Shown here piece after piece: positions 18,442 through 26,735 of a stretch of 64,000 nt of DNA. The notes beneath the pieces were generated by a model that was not told where the DNA came from, made no database searches, and saw only the letters and a list, made by a program, of their open reading frames with translations. The stretch spans positions 1,576,501-1,640,500 of the forward strand of contig NZ_JAQGPL010000001.1 of the NCBI RefSeq assembly GCF_028826105.1, in the 5' to 3' direction. Positions within the stretch are counted from its first letter, which is position 1, and each line of letters begins with the position of its first letter. The position numbers were made by a program, and so were the translations under genes. The stretch comes from Paenibacillus humicola (lineage in GTDB: Bacteria; Bacillota; Bacilli; Paenibacillales; Paenibacillaceae).

Positions 18442-18882
18442 ATGCTGAAAGGAATCTCGCCCCTCATCCCCCCGGAGCTGCTGAAAATCATGATGGAAAT
18501 GGGGCACGGCGACGAGCTGGTGCTCGCCGACGCCAATTTTCCCGCGGCCAGCCATGCCCAGCGGCTCGTCCGGTGCGACGGCCATCCGATCCCGGAGCTG
18601 CTGGAGGCGGTCCTGCGGCTGTATCCGCTCGACACGTACGTCGAGCAGCCGGCGGCGCTGATGGCGGTTGTGCCCGGCGACCCGGTCGAAACGCCGATTT
18701 GGAACCGCTATCGCGAGCTGGTTCAGCCTCATGCCGGAGGCAGGGCGGACCCGTTCGAGCAGATGGAGCGGTTCGCTTTTTACGAACGGGCCAAACGCGC
18801 TTATGCGATAGTAGCTACCGGCGAACGGGCGCAGTACGCCAACCTTATCCTGAAGAAGGGGGTCATCGTCCGTGAGAATTGA
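18442..18882 (+). CDS. fucU: L-fucose mutarotase (RbsD/FucU family)
   Basis: 146-residue cytoplasmic enzyme that interconverts alpha and beta anomers of L-fucose. The opening MLKGISPLIPPELLKIM, the catalytic-histidine block MGHGDELVLADANFP and the ADG-like RCDGHPIPELL segment are characteristic of FucU more than RbsD. AGGAGAAGCAGGA precedes the ATG at 18442. The stop lies 11 bp inside the following lactonase gene, so the two are translated together. This gene is the main reason to assign the cluster to L-fucose or a closely related 6-deoxy sugar. Confidence 0.85.
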   Translation: MLKGISPLIPPELLKIMMEMGHGDELVLADANFPAASHAQRLVRCDGHPIPELLEAVLRLYPLDTYVEQPAALMAVVPGDPVETPIWNRYRELVQPHAGGRADPFEQMERFAFYERAKRAYAIVATGERAQYANLILKKGVIVREN

Positions 18883-19720
18883 CGCGCACCAGCATTATTG
18901 GAAGCTCGGCCGGGGAGATTACGGGTGGCTCACGCCGGACGTGCCGGTTCTGTACCGCGATTATTTGCCCGAGGACCTCGAACCGTCTCTGTCACGGCAC
19001 GAAATCGGCGGCACGATCGTCGTGCAGGCGGCGCAGACGCATGCGGAGACGGACTTCCTGCTGGAGCTTGCGGAGCGGTGCGCATCGGTCGCGGGCGTCG
19101 TCGGCTGGCTCGATTTCGGCGATCCGGCTTGGCCGGAGGCGCTGAAACGGTTTCAAGCAAGTCCCAAGTTCGCGGGCATTCGTCTCATGATCCAGGAAAT
19201 GAGCGATCCGCGCGAGGCGCTGCAGCCGCATATCATAAATGCGCTCCGCCGGTTTGCCGAAGACAGGCTGCCGGTTGATCTGCTTGCGGTTTCGCATCAG
19301 CTTCCGGCTGTGATGGAGCTGCTGGAGCTCGTGCCGGGCCTGCATGCGGTCATCGACCACCTGTGCAAGCCGCAAATCGCCGCCGGCGTATTCGAGCCTT
19401 GGGCGGAGCAAATGAAGGAAATCGCCCGCAGGCATCCGGGCACCAGCTGCAAGCTGTCCGGAATGGTGACGGAAGCCGATCACGCGGGCTGGAAGCCGGA
19501 CGATTTTACCGCTTATGTGCGCCATATCGCCGAATGCTTCGGACCGTCCCGCGTCATGTTCGGCAGCGACTGGCCGGTGTGCCTGCTCGCGGCCGATTAC
19601 GGCCAGGTCGTGTCGGTGCTGGAGCGGGCGCTGCCGGAATCGTTCGGCGAGGCGGAGCGGGCTCGACTGTTCGGCGGCAATGCGGCGGCGTTCTACAAGC
19701 TGAACGGGGCAGAGAGATAA
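18872..19720 (+). CDS. Amidohydrolase-family L-fuconolactonase
   Basis: 282-residue TIM-barrel hydrolase of the amidohydrolase-2 family. The metal-site motif D4-A-H-Q-H-Y-W near the N-terminus, VIDHLCKP, TSCKLSGM and the final VMFGSDWPVC with its aspartate match the COG3618 branch, which opens sugar 1,5- or 1,4-lactones. In the fucose pathway it hydrolyses L-fuconolactone to L-fuconate. The GTG start overlaps fucU by 11 bp. The alternative 4-sulfomuconolactone or pyrone substrates of this branch are unlikely beside FucU. Confidence 0.84.
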   Translation: MRIDAHQHYWKLGRGDYGWLTPDVPVLYRDYLPEDLEPSLSRHEIGGTIVVQAAQTHAETDFLLELAERCASVAGVVGWLDFGDPAWPEALKRFQASPKFAGIRLMIQEMSDPREALQPHIINALRRFAEDRLPVDLLAVSHQLPAVMELLELVPGLHAVIDHLCKPQIAAGVFEPWAEQMKEIARRHPGTSCKLSGMVTEADHAGWKPDDFTAYVRHIAECFGPSRVMFGSDWPVCLLAADYGQVVSVLERALPESFGEAERARLFGGNAAAFYKLNGAER

Positions 19721-19798
19721 GCCGCCTTTTTCGGGACAGCGGCGGCTCTTTGCTCGTAATTGAACGTTAAGCAAAAATGGAGAAGGAGGAAGCAGGCG

Positions 19799-20812
19799 AT
19801 GAAAACGATCGTATGCGAGCGGCCGGACCGGTTTGTTTTGACGGAGACGGATGCGCCTGTGCTTGGGCCCGGGGAAGCGCTCGTGCGGATTCGAAGAATC
19901 GGCATTTGCGGCACCGATCTGCACGCTTATAAAGGGAATCAGCCGTTTTTCGAATATCCGCGCATTCTCGGCCATGAGCTGGCCGGCACGGTGGAGCGCA
20001 TCGAAGGTGAGACGCACGGGCTGCGGGAAGGCGACCAGGTGGCCGTAATTCCCTATCTGGCTTGTGGAACGTGCGCGGCTTGTCGTCTGGGCAAGACGAA
20101 CTGCTGCTCAAGCCTGCAGGTTCTCGGCGTCCACTGCGACGGCGGGATGCGGGAGCGGATCGCGGTGCCGGCGACTCACCTGATCAAGACGGCCGGGCTG
20201 ACGCTGGATCAGTCGGCGGCGCTCGAGCCGCTGGCGATCGGCGCCCACGCCGTGCGCAGGGCGGATCCGCAGCCGGGCGACAGCGTGCTCGTTATCGGCG
20301 CCGGCCCGATCGGGCTCGGCGTGATGGCCTTCGCCAAACGCCGCGGGGCGCGCGTGCTCGCGATGGACATCAACGAGGAGAGGCTGCGCTTCTGCCGCGA
20401 ATGGGCCGGCGCCGACGAGATCGTAAATGCGCTGAACGACCCGGCGGGCAGACTTGCGGAGCTGACCGGGGGCGAATTCCCCGCCATCGTCTTCGACGCG
20501 ACCGGCAGCAAGCGCTCGATGGAGGCGGCATTCGGCTATACGTCGCACGGCGGCAAGCTCGTTTATGTCGGGCTCGTGCGGGCGGACCTGTCGTTCAGCG
20601 ACCCCGAATTTCATAAACGGGAGCTGACGCTGCTAGGGAGCCGCAACGCCACGCCGGAGGATTTCGGCACGGTCATGGACGCGCTGCGCGGCGGCGCGGT
20701 CGACGTGGACCGGTATATTACGCACCGCTCCCCGTTCGAAGAGATGATCGGCCGCTTCGAATCGTGGCTGAAGCCCGAAACCGGCGTCATTAAAGCGATG
20801 GTCGAGCTCTGA
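19799..20812 (+). CDS. Zinc-dependent alcohol/polyol dehydrogenase
   Basis: 337-residue medium-chain dehydrogenase. Catalytic-zinc ligands are in GICGTDLHAY and GHELAG; the structural-zinc lobe has four cysteines in CGTCAACRLGKTNC. The Rossmann motif is VIGAGPIGLG and the acidic residue in LAMDINEE favours NAD. It resembles the galactitol/L-galactonate/RspB group that oxidises secondary hydroxyls of sugars and sugar acids. AAGGAGGAAGCAGG precedes the ATG. It closes the IclR-controlled gene set and could oxidise L-fucose itself or a keto-deoxy acid, complementing the SDR enzyme. Confidence 0.82.
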   Translation: MKTIVCERPDRFVLTETDAPVLGPGEALVRIRRIGICGTDLHAYKGNQPFFEYPRILGHELAGTVERIEGETHGLREGDQVAVIPYLACGTCAACRLGKTNCCSSLQVLGVHCDGGMRERIAVPATHLIKTAGLTLDQSAALEPLAIGAHAVRRADPQPGDSVLVIGAGPIGLGVMAFAKRRGARVLAMDINEERLRFCREWAGADEIVNALNDPAGRLAELTGGEFPAIVFDATGSKRSMEAAFGYTSHGGKLVYVGLVRADLSFSDPEFHKRELTLLGSRNATPEDFGTVMDALRGGAVDVDRYITHRSPFEEMIGRFESWLKPETGVIKAMVEL

Positions 20813-20934
20813 CGGCCGTAGGCCGCCGCGGAGCGGCCGCATTTGTATAGAACCTGTGCCGAAGCCGCTAGCGCAGCCGGCATAATACAAGACAGTCCTT
20901 TCGACTTCATATCATCCTGTTTTCCGAACGTAAG

Positions 20935-20974
20935 CCCGTCCGACGGCGACTCAGCGCCGATGGACGGGTTTTTT
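20935..20974 (+). terminator. Intrinsic terminator after the fucose-type operon
   Basis: CCCGTCC (20935-20941) pairs with GGACGGG (20962-20968), with an inner GGCG/CGCC stem and six Ts after it. The surrounding 20813-21055 shows nothing else recognisable. Confidence 0.8.
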
Positions 20975-21055
20975 ACTATGTAGAAAGGGTAAATTCGCCG
21001 TGCTTTTTTCTATTGGACCAAGAGAAGAAGCCTGCTCCGCCGCCAGCCGGCAAAA

Positions 21056-21109
21056 TTAACATTTCATTAACAATCCGCGAGCACGGACTTTACACTCCGA
21101 AACTATACT
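21056..21109 (+). promoter_or_regulatory. PhoP-box promoter of pstB-phoU
   Basis: TTAACA at 21056 and again at 21067 (11-bp period), with TTTACA at 21089 in the same phase, and a -10 box TATACT at 21104-21109. No usable -35 box exists, as expected for PhoP-activated promoters. TT(A/T/C)ACA repeats spaced 11 bp are the known Bacillus PhoP site. Confidence 0.72.
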
Positions 21110-21165
21110 GGAGTCGGATTCGATAGATTCGCCGGACTTTGTCCGCATACTCGGAGGAAACCGTC

Positions 21166-21921
21166 ATGCAGCCTTTAATTCAGATCGAACGACTGAACCT
21201 CTATTACGGAACCTTCCATGCGCTCAAAAATGTATCGATGGAAATCGGGAAAGAAGCGGTTACGGCATTCATCGGTCCTTCGGGCTGCGGCAAGTCGACG
21301 CTGCTGCGGACGCTGAACCGGATGAACGATATGATTCCCGGCACGAGAATCGAAGGCAAGGTCGCCGTCGGCGGCACCGACATTTATGCAAAGGACATGA
21401 GCGTGGAGACGCTTCGCAAAAGGATCGGCATGGTGTTTCAGCAGCCCAACCCTTTTCCGAAATCGATTTACGACAACGTCGCTTACGGTCCGCGCCTTCA
21501 CGGCGTGCGGAGCAGGCGGGAGCTCGACGAAATCGTCGAGAAGAGCCTCCGCTCGGCGGCGCTTTGGGAGGAAGTGAAGGATTACCTGAAACGCTCGGCG
21601 CTCGGCCTGTCGGGCGGGCAGCAGCAGCGTCTGTGTATCGCCCGCGCGCTCGCGGTTGAGCCGGACATCCTGCTGATGGACGAGGCGACCTCCGCGCTCG
21701 ATCCGATCTCGACGCTGAAGATCGAGGAGCTCGCCCAGGAGCTGAAGGACCGTTACACGATCGTCATGGTTACGCACAATATGCACCAGGCGGCGCGGGT
21801 TTCGGACCAGACGGTATTTTTCCTGAACGGGGAAGTCATTGAATATTCGGATACCGAGAAGCTGTTCTCCACTCCCAGGGACCAGCGGACCGAAGATTAT
21901 ATCAGCGGCCGGTACGGTTAA
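21166..21921 (+). CDS. pstB: Phosphate ABC transporter ATPase (first copy)
   Basis: 251 residues, the normal PstB length. Walker A is GPSGCGKST, the signature LSGGQQQR, Walker [12 protein letters not shown], and the C-terminus [10 protein letters not shown] is typical of PstB. It energises high-affinity phosphate import by PstCA. CGGAGGAAA precedes the ATG at 21166. Unusually it is separated from pstSCAB and paired with phoU, behind its own PhoP-type promoter. A second pstB lies at 25697, so this copy may be specialised or may balance PhoU signalling. Confidence 0.93.
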   Translation: MQPLIQIERLNLYYGTFHALKNVSMEIGKEAVTAFIGPSGCGKSTLLRTLNRMNDMIPGTRIEGKVAVGGTDIYAKDMSVETLRKRIGMVFQQPNPFPKSIYDNVAYGPRLHGVRSRRELDEIVEKSLRSAALWEEVKDYLKRSALGLSGGQQQRLCIARALAVEPDILLMDEATSALDPISTLKIEELAQELKDRYTIVMVTHNMHQAARVSDQTVFFLNGEVIEYSDTEKLFSTPRDQRTEDYISGRYG

Positions 21922-21944
21922 TAGAAAGGAAGGCGGATGCGGGA

Positions 21945-22607
21945 ATGATGACGGCAAGAAAAGAATTCGATCACGGGCTTGACGAGCTGAAGGCCAACAT
22001 CGTCGAAATGGGCAAAAGGGTCGAAAACGCCCTCGGAAGCTCGATGCTGGCGCTGCAAAACATGGATACGGAAGAGGCGAGGCGAATCGTCCAGGAGGAC
22101 CGGGAGCTCAACTCGATCGAGGAGAAAATTTCCGAGCTCGGCTCGAGGCTGATCGCCACGCAGCAGCCGGTCGCGAAGGATTTGAGACGCATTCTCGTCG
22201 CCTTCAAAATCGCAAGCGACCTCGAACGGATGGGCGACCTGTCCGTCGACATCGCCAAATCGGCGCTCCGGCTCGAAGGCCAGACGCTGATCAAGCCGCT
22301 GATCGATCTGCCGCGCATGGCGCACATCGTGCAGACGATGATTGACGAGTCGATCCAGTCGTTCGTGCAGGAAAATGTCAATATGGCGTATAAGGCGGCG
22401 AAGGACGACGATCTGGTCGACGCGCTGTACAGCCAAATTATTCGCGAGCTGTTCGCGCTGATGATGGAAAATCCGAAGACGATTTCACAGGCGAACGTGC
22501 TCAGCTTCGTCGGCCGTTATATCGAACGGATCGCCGACCATGCGACGAATATCGGCGAATCGGTCGTCTACCTGGTGACGGGAAAGAGGCCCGACCTGAA
22601 CTCGTAG
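21945..22607 (+). CDS. phoU: Phosphate signalling protein PhoU
   Basis: 220 residues in two three-helix-bundle repeats, each with the E/DxxxD metal-binding signature (DLERMGDLSVDIA in the first, IERIADHATNIGE in the second). PhoU restrains Pst transport and PhoR signalling when phosphate is ample. The gene starts 23 bp after pstB with GAAAGGAAGG upstream, so the two form one operon. Here PhoU is upstream of pstSCAB, not at the end of it as in many bacteria. Confidence 0.93.
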   Translation: MMTARKEFDHGLDELKANIVEMGKRVENALGSSMLALQNMDTEEARRIVQEDRELNSIEEKISELGSRLIATQQPVAKDLRRILVAFKIASDLERMGDLSVDIAKSALRLEGQTLIKPLIDLPRMAHIVQTMIDESIQSFVQENVNMAYKAAKDDDLVDALYSQIIRELFALMMENPKTISQANVLSFVGRYIERIADHATNIGESVVYLVTGKRPDLNS

Positions 22608-22680
22608 ACGGCCGCGGCAGGAAGCCGGGAATCAACGCTGCTGCTGACCGGAGACGAACCGTTAACGATTCGACGAATTT

Positions 22681-22734
22681 TTTGCATTCCGTTAACATTA
22701 CGAAAATATCAGATTAATACCTCGCCTTTACAAT
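22681..22734 (+). promoter_or_regulatory. PhoP-box promoter of pstSCAB
   Basis: Four hexamers in 11-bp register: TTTGCA (22681), TTAACA (22692), AAAATA (22703) and TTAATA (22714), then -10 box TACAAT at 22729-22734. The last hexamer starts 15 bp before the -10 box, the same spacing as in the pstB-phoU promoter. A further TTAACG lies at 22662, out of phase. Confidence 0.72.
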
Positions 22735-22791
22735 AGGACTTGTCAGTAAACAATACAAATACCGTGAAAACGGGGAGGAGAAACCAGAGAA

Positions 22792-23769
22792 ATGAAGAAG
22801 ACGTTGTTACTCATTGCAGCCATCGTGCTGGCGGTCGGGCTTGCGGCATGCGGCTCGAAAACGAACAACAGCGGAACTACAGGCGGGTCTACGTCGACGA
22901 ATACACAAAACGGAGGCGGCGACAGCACAGCCGGCGGCGGAAGCGCGGCGGACTCCGGCACGAAGCTTTCCGGCTCGATTCTGGCGGCGGGTTCGACGGC
23001 GCTGCAGCCGCTCGCCGAGCAGGTGTCGAAGGAATTTATGGCCGAACCGGACTACAGCGGCATTACGGTTCAGGTTCAAGGCGGCGGCAGCGGTACCGGC
23101 CTTACGCAGGTGGCCGGCGGACAAGTGCAGATCGGCAACTCCGACATTTTCGCCGAAGAGAAATTCAAGGATGCCGACGCCGATCAAGCGAAGGCGCTGG
23201 TCGACCACACGGTTGCGGTCGTGGCGATGGCGACGGTTGTGAACAAGGATGTCACGGTCGATAACCTGACGAAGCAGCAGCTGGTCGATATTTTTACCGG
23301 CAAAGTGACCAACTGGAAAGACGTCGGCGGTCCGGATGAGAAAATTACGCTCGTTAACCGCCCTTCCAGCTCCGGTACGCGCGCCACGTACGAAAAATTC
23401 GCGCTCGGCACGAAATCCGAAGACATCCCCGGTTCGATTCAAGAGGATGCGTCCGGTACGGTCAAGAAACTCGTTTCCGAGACGAAAGGCGCGATCGGCT
23501 ATTTGGCCTTGTCGTATTTGGACGATTCGGTCAAAACGGTGAAATACGAAGGCGTCGATCCGACGGAAGACAATGTTATCACGGGGAAATATCCGGTATG
23601 GGCTTACGAGCACATGTACACGAAAGGCGAGCCTGCGCCGGAAGTGAAAGCATTCCTCGATTATATGATGTCCGATAAGATTCAAAACGGCGATGTCGTG
23701 CAGCTGGGCTACATCCCGGTCACGAAAATGCAGGTTAAACGCGACGCGGCGGGCAGCGTATCGAAATAA
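22792..23769 (+). CDS. pstS: Phosphate-binding lipoprotein PstS
   Basis: 325 residues. A signal peptide with lipobox LAAC (C20) is followed by a Gly/Ser/Thr-rich linker to about residue 65, then the periplasmic-binding fold. The phosphate-binding loops are visible: AAGSTALQPL, the GGGSGTG segment, and RPSSSGTRATY. It captures phosphate at the outer face of the membrane and delivers it to PstCA. GGGGAGGAGA precedes the ATG, and its own PhoP-type promoter lies 58 bp upstream. A hairpin follows before pstC, which probably gives pstS a higher mRNA level. Confidence 0.94.
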   Translation: MKKTLLLIAAIVLAVGLAACGSKTNNSGTTGGSTSTNTQNGGGDSTAGGGSAADSGTKLSGSILAAGSTALQPLAEQVSKEFMAEPDYSGITVQVQGGGSGTGLTQVAGGQVQIGNSDIFAEEKFKDADADQAKALVDHTVAVVAMATVVNKDVTVDNLTKQQLVDIFTGKVTNWKDVGGPDEKITLVNRPSSSGTRATYEKFALGTKSEDIPGSIQEDASGTVKKLVSETKGAIGYLALSYLDDSVKTVKYEGVDPTEDNVITGKYPVWAYEHMYTKGEPAPEVKAFLDYMMSDKIQNGDVVQLGYIPVTKMQVKRDAAGSVSK

Positions 23770-23802
23770 GCCGGCGAGCAGTCGAATCACGATAAGTACG
23801 GC

Positions 23803-23837
23803 CCAAGAGAGGCGGAGCTTGATCTGCCTCTCCTTGG
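23803..23837 (+). promoter_or_regulatory. Hairpin between pstS and pstC
   Basis: CCAAGAGAGGC (23803-23813) pairs with GCCTCTCCTTGG (23826-23837), one bulged base. No T-run follows, so it is more likely an RNA-stabilising or processing hairpin than a terminator. Confidence 0.55.
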
Positions 23838-23858
23838 CTATGTAGAGGAGAGGGTGCC

Positions 23859-24800
23859 ATGGAACGGCAGGCGATCAGCAAGCATCAGGCGCGGAAGGAG
23901 ATGGAGGTGTCCGGCCGCAGCAGCTTTAAACCGCATATCGTCGAGGAATGGGTCGGCAAAGTGTATACGATCCTATGCGTTTTTGTCCTGGTCGTAACCA
24001 TTGCCGCGATGGTCTATTTCGTCGCTTCGCGCGGATTAAGCACCTTTATCACGAACGGAGTCAGCCTAGCTGGACTGCTGTCGGGACTGAAATGGGATCC
24101 GGACGGCGATCCCGCGCTGTTCGGCGCGCTGCCGTTCATTTTCGGCTCCTTCGCCACTTCGCTTCTCGCGGCAGCCATCGCCGCGCCGCTCGGCTGCTGC
24201 GCCGCCGTATTCATGACGCAAATTTTGCCGGGAGTCGGCAAGAAGTTCATGCAGCCGGTGATCGAGCTGCTGGCCGGCATCCCTTCGGTCGTATTCGGCT
24301 TCGTCGGACTCAGTATCGTCGTTCCGGTTCTGCGCGCGGTATTTCCCGGCCAGGGGATCGGCATCGCCGCAGGCGCGATCGTGCTGTCCATCATGATCTT
24401 ACCGACGATCACGACCATAGCCGCCGATGCGCTCGCCTCGCTCCCTTTCGGTCTTCGTGAAGGCTCCTTTGCGCTTGGCGCCACCCGATGGCAGACGATC
24501 TGGCGCATCGTCATTCCGACCGCGCTGCCGTCGCTCCTGACAGGCGTCGTGCTCGGGATGTCGCGGGCGTTCGGCGAGGCGCTTGCCGTCCAGATGGTGA
24601 TCGGCAACGCCCCGCATATTCCGCGTTCGCTGTTCGAATCGGCCTCGACGCTGACCAGCGTCATCACGCTCGATATGGGCAATACGATCATGGGCTCCGC
24701 TCACAATAACGCGCTCTGGTCGCTTGCGCTCATCCTGCTGCTGATGACGTTCGTGTTCGTCTTTGTCGTGCGGATGCTCGAAAGGAGGAGCGTACGATGA
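23859..24800 (+). CDS. pstC: Phosphate ABC transporter permease PstC
   Basis: 313-residue membrane protein with about six helices and a 40-residue cytoplasmic N-terminus. The EAA-type loop that contacts PstB reads GLREGSFALGATRWQTIWRI. AGAGGAGAGGGTGCC precedes the ATG. The last 4 bp overlap pstA (ATGA). With PstA it forms the membrane channel for phosphate uptake. Confidence 0.93.
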   Translation: MERQAISKHQARKEMEVSGRSSFKPHIVEEWVGKVYTILCVFVLVVTIAAMVYFVASRGLSTFITNGVSLAGLLSGLKWDPDGDPALFGALPFIFGSFATSLLAAAIAAPLGCCAAVFMTQILPGVGKKFMQPVIELLAGIPSVVFGFVGLSIVVPVLRAVFPGQGIGIAAGAIVLSIMILPTITTIAADALASLPFGLREGSFALGATRWQTIWRIVIPTALPSLLTGVVLGMSRAFGEALAVQMVIGNAPHIPRSLFESASTLTSVITLDMGNTIMGSAHNNALWSLALILLLMTFVFVFVVRMLERRSVR

Positions 24801-25684
24801 ACGCCAAACTCGCCGACCGCATCGCCACGGCCGTCATATACGCCATCTCCGGCCTGATCGTATGCGTGCTGCTCGGGCTGCTCGGGTATATCGTCATTCG
24901 CGGCATCGGCCATATCAGCTTTCATTTTCTGACGGCCGAACCGGAGACGATCAAAGCCGGAGGCGGCATCGGACCGCAGCTGTTCAACTCCGTCTTCCTA
25001 TTGTTCCTTACGATGGTCATTACCATTCCGATCGGACTCGGCGCCGGCATCTATATGAGCGAATATGCGAAACCGGGCCGGATAACGGACGGCATCCGCC
25101 TCATTGTCGAGGTGCTGTCGTCTTTTCCGTCGATCGTCGTCGGCCTGTTCGGCCTTCTGGTCATCGTCAACGTGTTCGGGCTCGGCTTTTCGCTTCTGTC
25201 GGGCGCACTGGCGCTTGCGGTATTCAATCTGCCGCTGATGGTGCGGCTTACGGAGCAGGCGGTCCGCGGCGTGCCGCGCGAGCAGAAGGAAGCGAGCCTC
25301 GCGCTTGGACTCTCACGCTGGAAAACGATCGTATCGGTTATGCTGCCGATCGCCATGCCGAATATCGTCACCGGGACGATTCTGGCCGCCGGCCGCGTCT
25401 TCGGGGAAGCCGCCGCGCTGCTGTTTACGGCCGGGATGAGCTCGCCGCGGCTCGATTTTACCGATTGGAACCCGCTCAGCCCGTTTTCGCCGCTCAATCC
25501 GATGCGCCCCGCCGAGACGCTGGCCGTCCATATTTGGAAAATCAACAGCGAGGGGCTGGCCCCGGACGCCTCGCAAATCGCCGCGGGCGCGTCGGCGGTG
25601 CTCATTCTTATGGTGCTGCTGTTCAATCTCGGCGCACGCTGGATCGGCAGGCTGCTGTACCGCAAATTTACCGCTACGAAGTAG
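24797..25684 (+). CDS. pstA: Phosphate ABC transporter permease PstA
   Basis: 295-residue membrane protein with six predicted helices. Its coupling loop is GVPREQKEASLALGLSRWKT. The start overlaps the stop of pstC (ATGA), preceded by GAAAGGAGGAG, so the permeases are made in equal amounts. It forms the phosphate channel with PstC. Confidence 0.93.
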   Translation: MNAKLADRIATAVIYAISGLIVCVLLGLLGYIVIRGIGHISFHFLTAEPETIKAGGGIGPQLFNSVFLLFLTMVITIPIGLGAGIYMSEYAKPGRITDGIRLIVEVLSSFPSIVVGLFGLLVIVNVFGLGFSLLSGALALAVFNLPLMVRLTEQAVRGVPREQKEASLALGLSRWKTIVSVMLPIAMPNIVTGTILAAGRVFGEAAALLFTAGMSSPRLDFTDWNPLSPFSPLNPMRPAETLAVHIWKINSEGLAPDASQIAAGASAVLILMVLLFNLGARWIGRLLYRKFTATK

Positions 25685-25696
25685 GAGGAAGCCGAC

Positions 25697-26458
25697 ATGA
25701 TGAGACACGGCGGACTGGCCGTCCGAAAGCTTGGCGTCTATTACGGGGATAAACAGGCTATCAAGGACGTGTCGCTGGATTTCGAGCCGCGCGAGGTAAC
25801 GGCGCTTATCGGCCCGTCCGGCTGCGGCAAATCGACGTTTCTGCGCAGCCTGAACCGGATGAACGACACGATCGGCGGCGTGAGGACGACGGGGGAAATC
25901 TGGATCGACGGGGACAACATTTTGGAGCCCGGCGTCGATGTCGTGCTGCTGCGGCAGAAGATCGGCATGGTCTGGCAGAAGCCGAACCCGTTCCATAAAT
26001 CGATTTATGAAAATATCGCCTTCGGTCCCCGTTATCACGGCATCCGAGACAGGAAGCGGCTCAACGCGATCGTAGAGGACTGCCTGCGGAAGGCGGCGCT
26101 GTGGGACGAGACGAAGGACCGGCTGCACCAGTCGGCGCTCGCCTTGTCCGGCGGACAGCAGCAGCGGCTTTGCATTGCGCGCTCGATCGCGGTCAAGCCG
26201 AAAATCATCCTGATGGACGAACCCGCATCGGCGCTCGATCCGGTTTCGACGGCCAAGGTCGAAGAGCTGATCGCCGAGCTGAAGCGGGAATACTGCATCG
26301 TCATCGTCACGCACAACATGCACCAGGCGGCGCGCATATCCGACAAAACGGCGTTTTTTTACATGGGCCGCGTAGTGGAATACGACGATACGTCCAAAAT
26401 GTTCACCAACCCGTCCGAGAAAGCGACCGACGACTATATTTCCGGCCGGTTCGGCTGA
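25697..26458 (+). CDS. pstB: Phosphate ABC transporter ATPase (second copy)
   Basis: 253 residues with Walker [10 protein letters not shown], signature LSGGQQQR, Walker [12 protein letters not shown] and C-terminus [17 protein letters not shown] precedes the ATG, 12 bp after pstA, so this copy belongs to the pstSCAB operon and is the likely main motor for it. It differs clearly from the copy at 21166 (for example DEPA against DEAT in Walker B), so they are diverged paralogues and not a recent duplication. Confidence 0.93.
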   Translation: MMRHGGLAVRKLGVYYGDKQAIKDVSLDFEPREVTALIGPSGCGKSTFLRSLNRMNDTIGGVRTTGEIWIDGDNILEPGVDVVLLRQKIGMVWQKPNPFHKSIYENIAFGPRYHGIRDRKRLNAIVEDCLRKAALWDETKDRLHQSALALSGGQQQRLCIARSIAVKPKIILMDEPASALDPVSTAKVEELIAELKREYCIVIVTHNMHQAARISDKTAFFYMGRVVEYDDTSKMFTNPSEKATDDYISGRFG

Positions 26459-26477
26459 CGATATCGCCGTAATCTAG

Positions 26478-26511
26478 ATCCGAAGCTCGTTCGACGGGCT
26501 TCGGATTTTTT
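26478..26511 (+). terminator. Intrinsic terminator after pstSCAB
   Basis: ATCCGAAGC (26478-26486) pairs with GCTTCGGAT (26498-26506), and six Ts follow. Confidence 0.85.
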
Positions 26512-26689
26512 GCATTAGTTCGTTTGAAGCTGCCGGAATATGCCGCGATGGGCTTCAAGCCGCATTTTGAGCGCGTTTTTGGAGTCTGCGAGAAGCAGAT
26601 CGGGATATCAGCGGCGTGGGCAGATTCATATTAGGAGATTTTTGTCAGGATCGAGCCCGGCTCCTCTTATGGGAACCCTGTCCGCTTTA

Positions 26690-26698
26690 TGCTATGAT
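26690..26698 (+). promoter_or_regulatory. Extended -10 promoter of polA
   Basis: TGC directly followed by TATGAT (26693-26698), 37 bp before the polA start. No clear -35 hexamer is present, which suits an extended -10 promoter. Confidence 0.5.
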
Positions 26699-26735
26699 AG
26701 ACCGTAGGAAATCAAAGGTGAGGTGGGCCTTTTCG

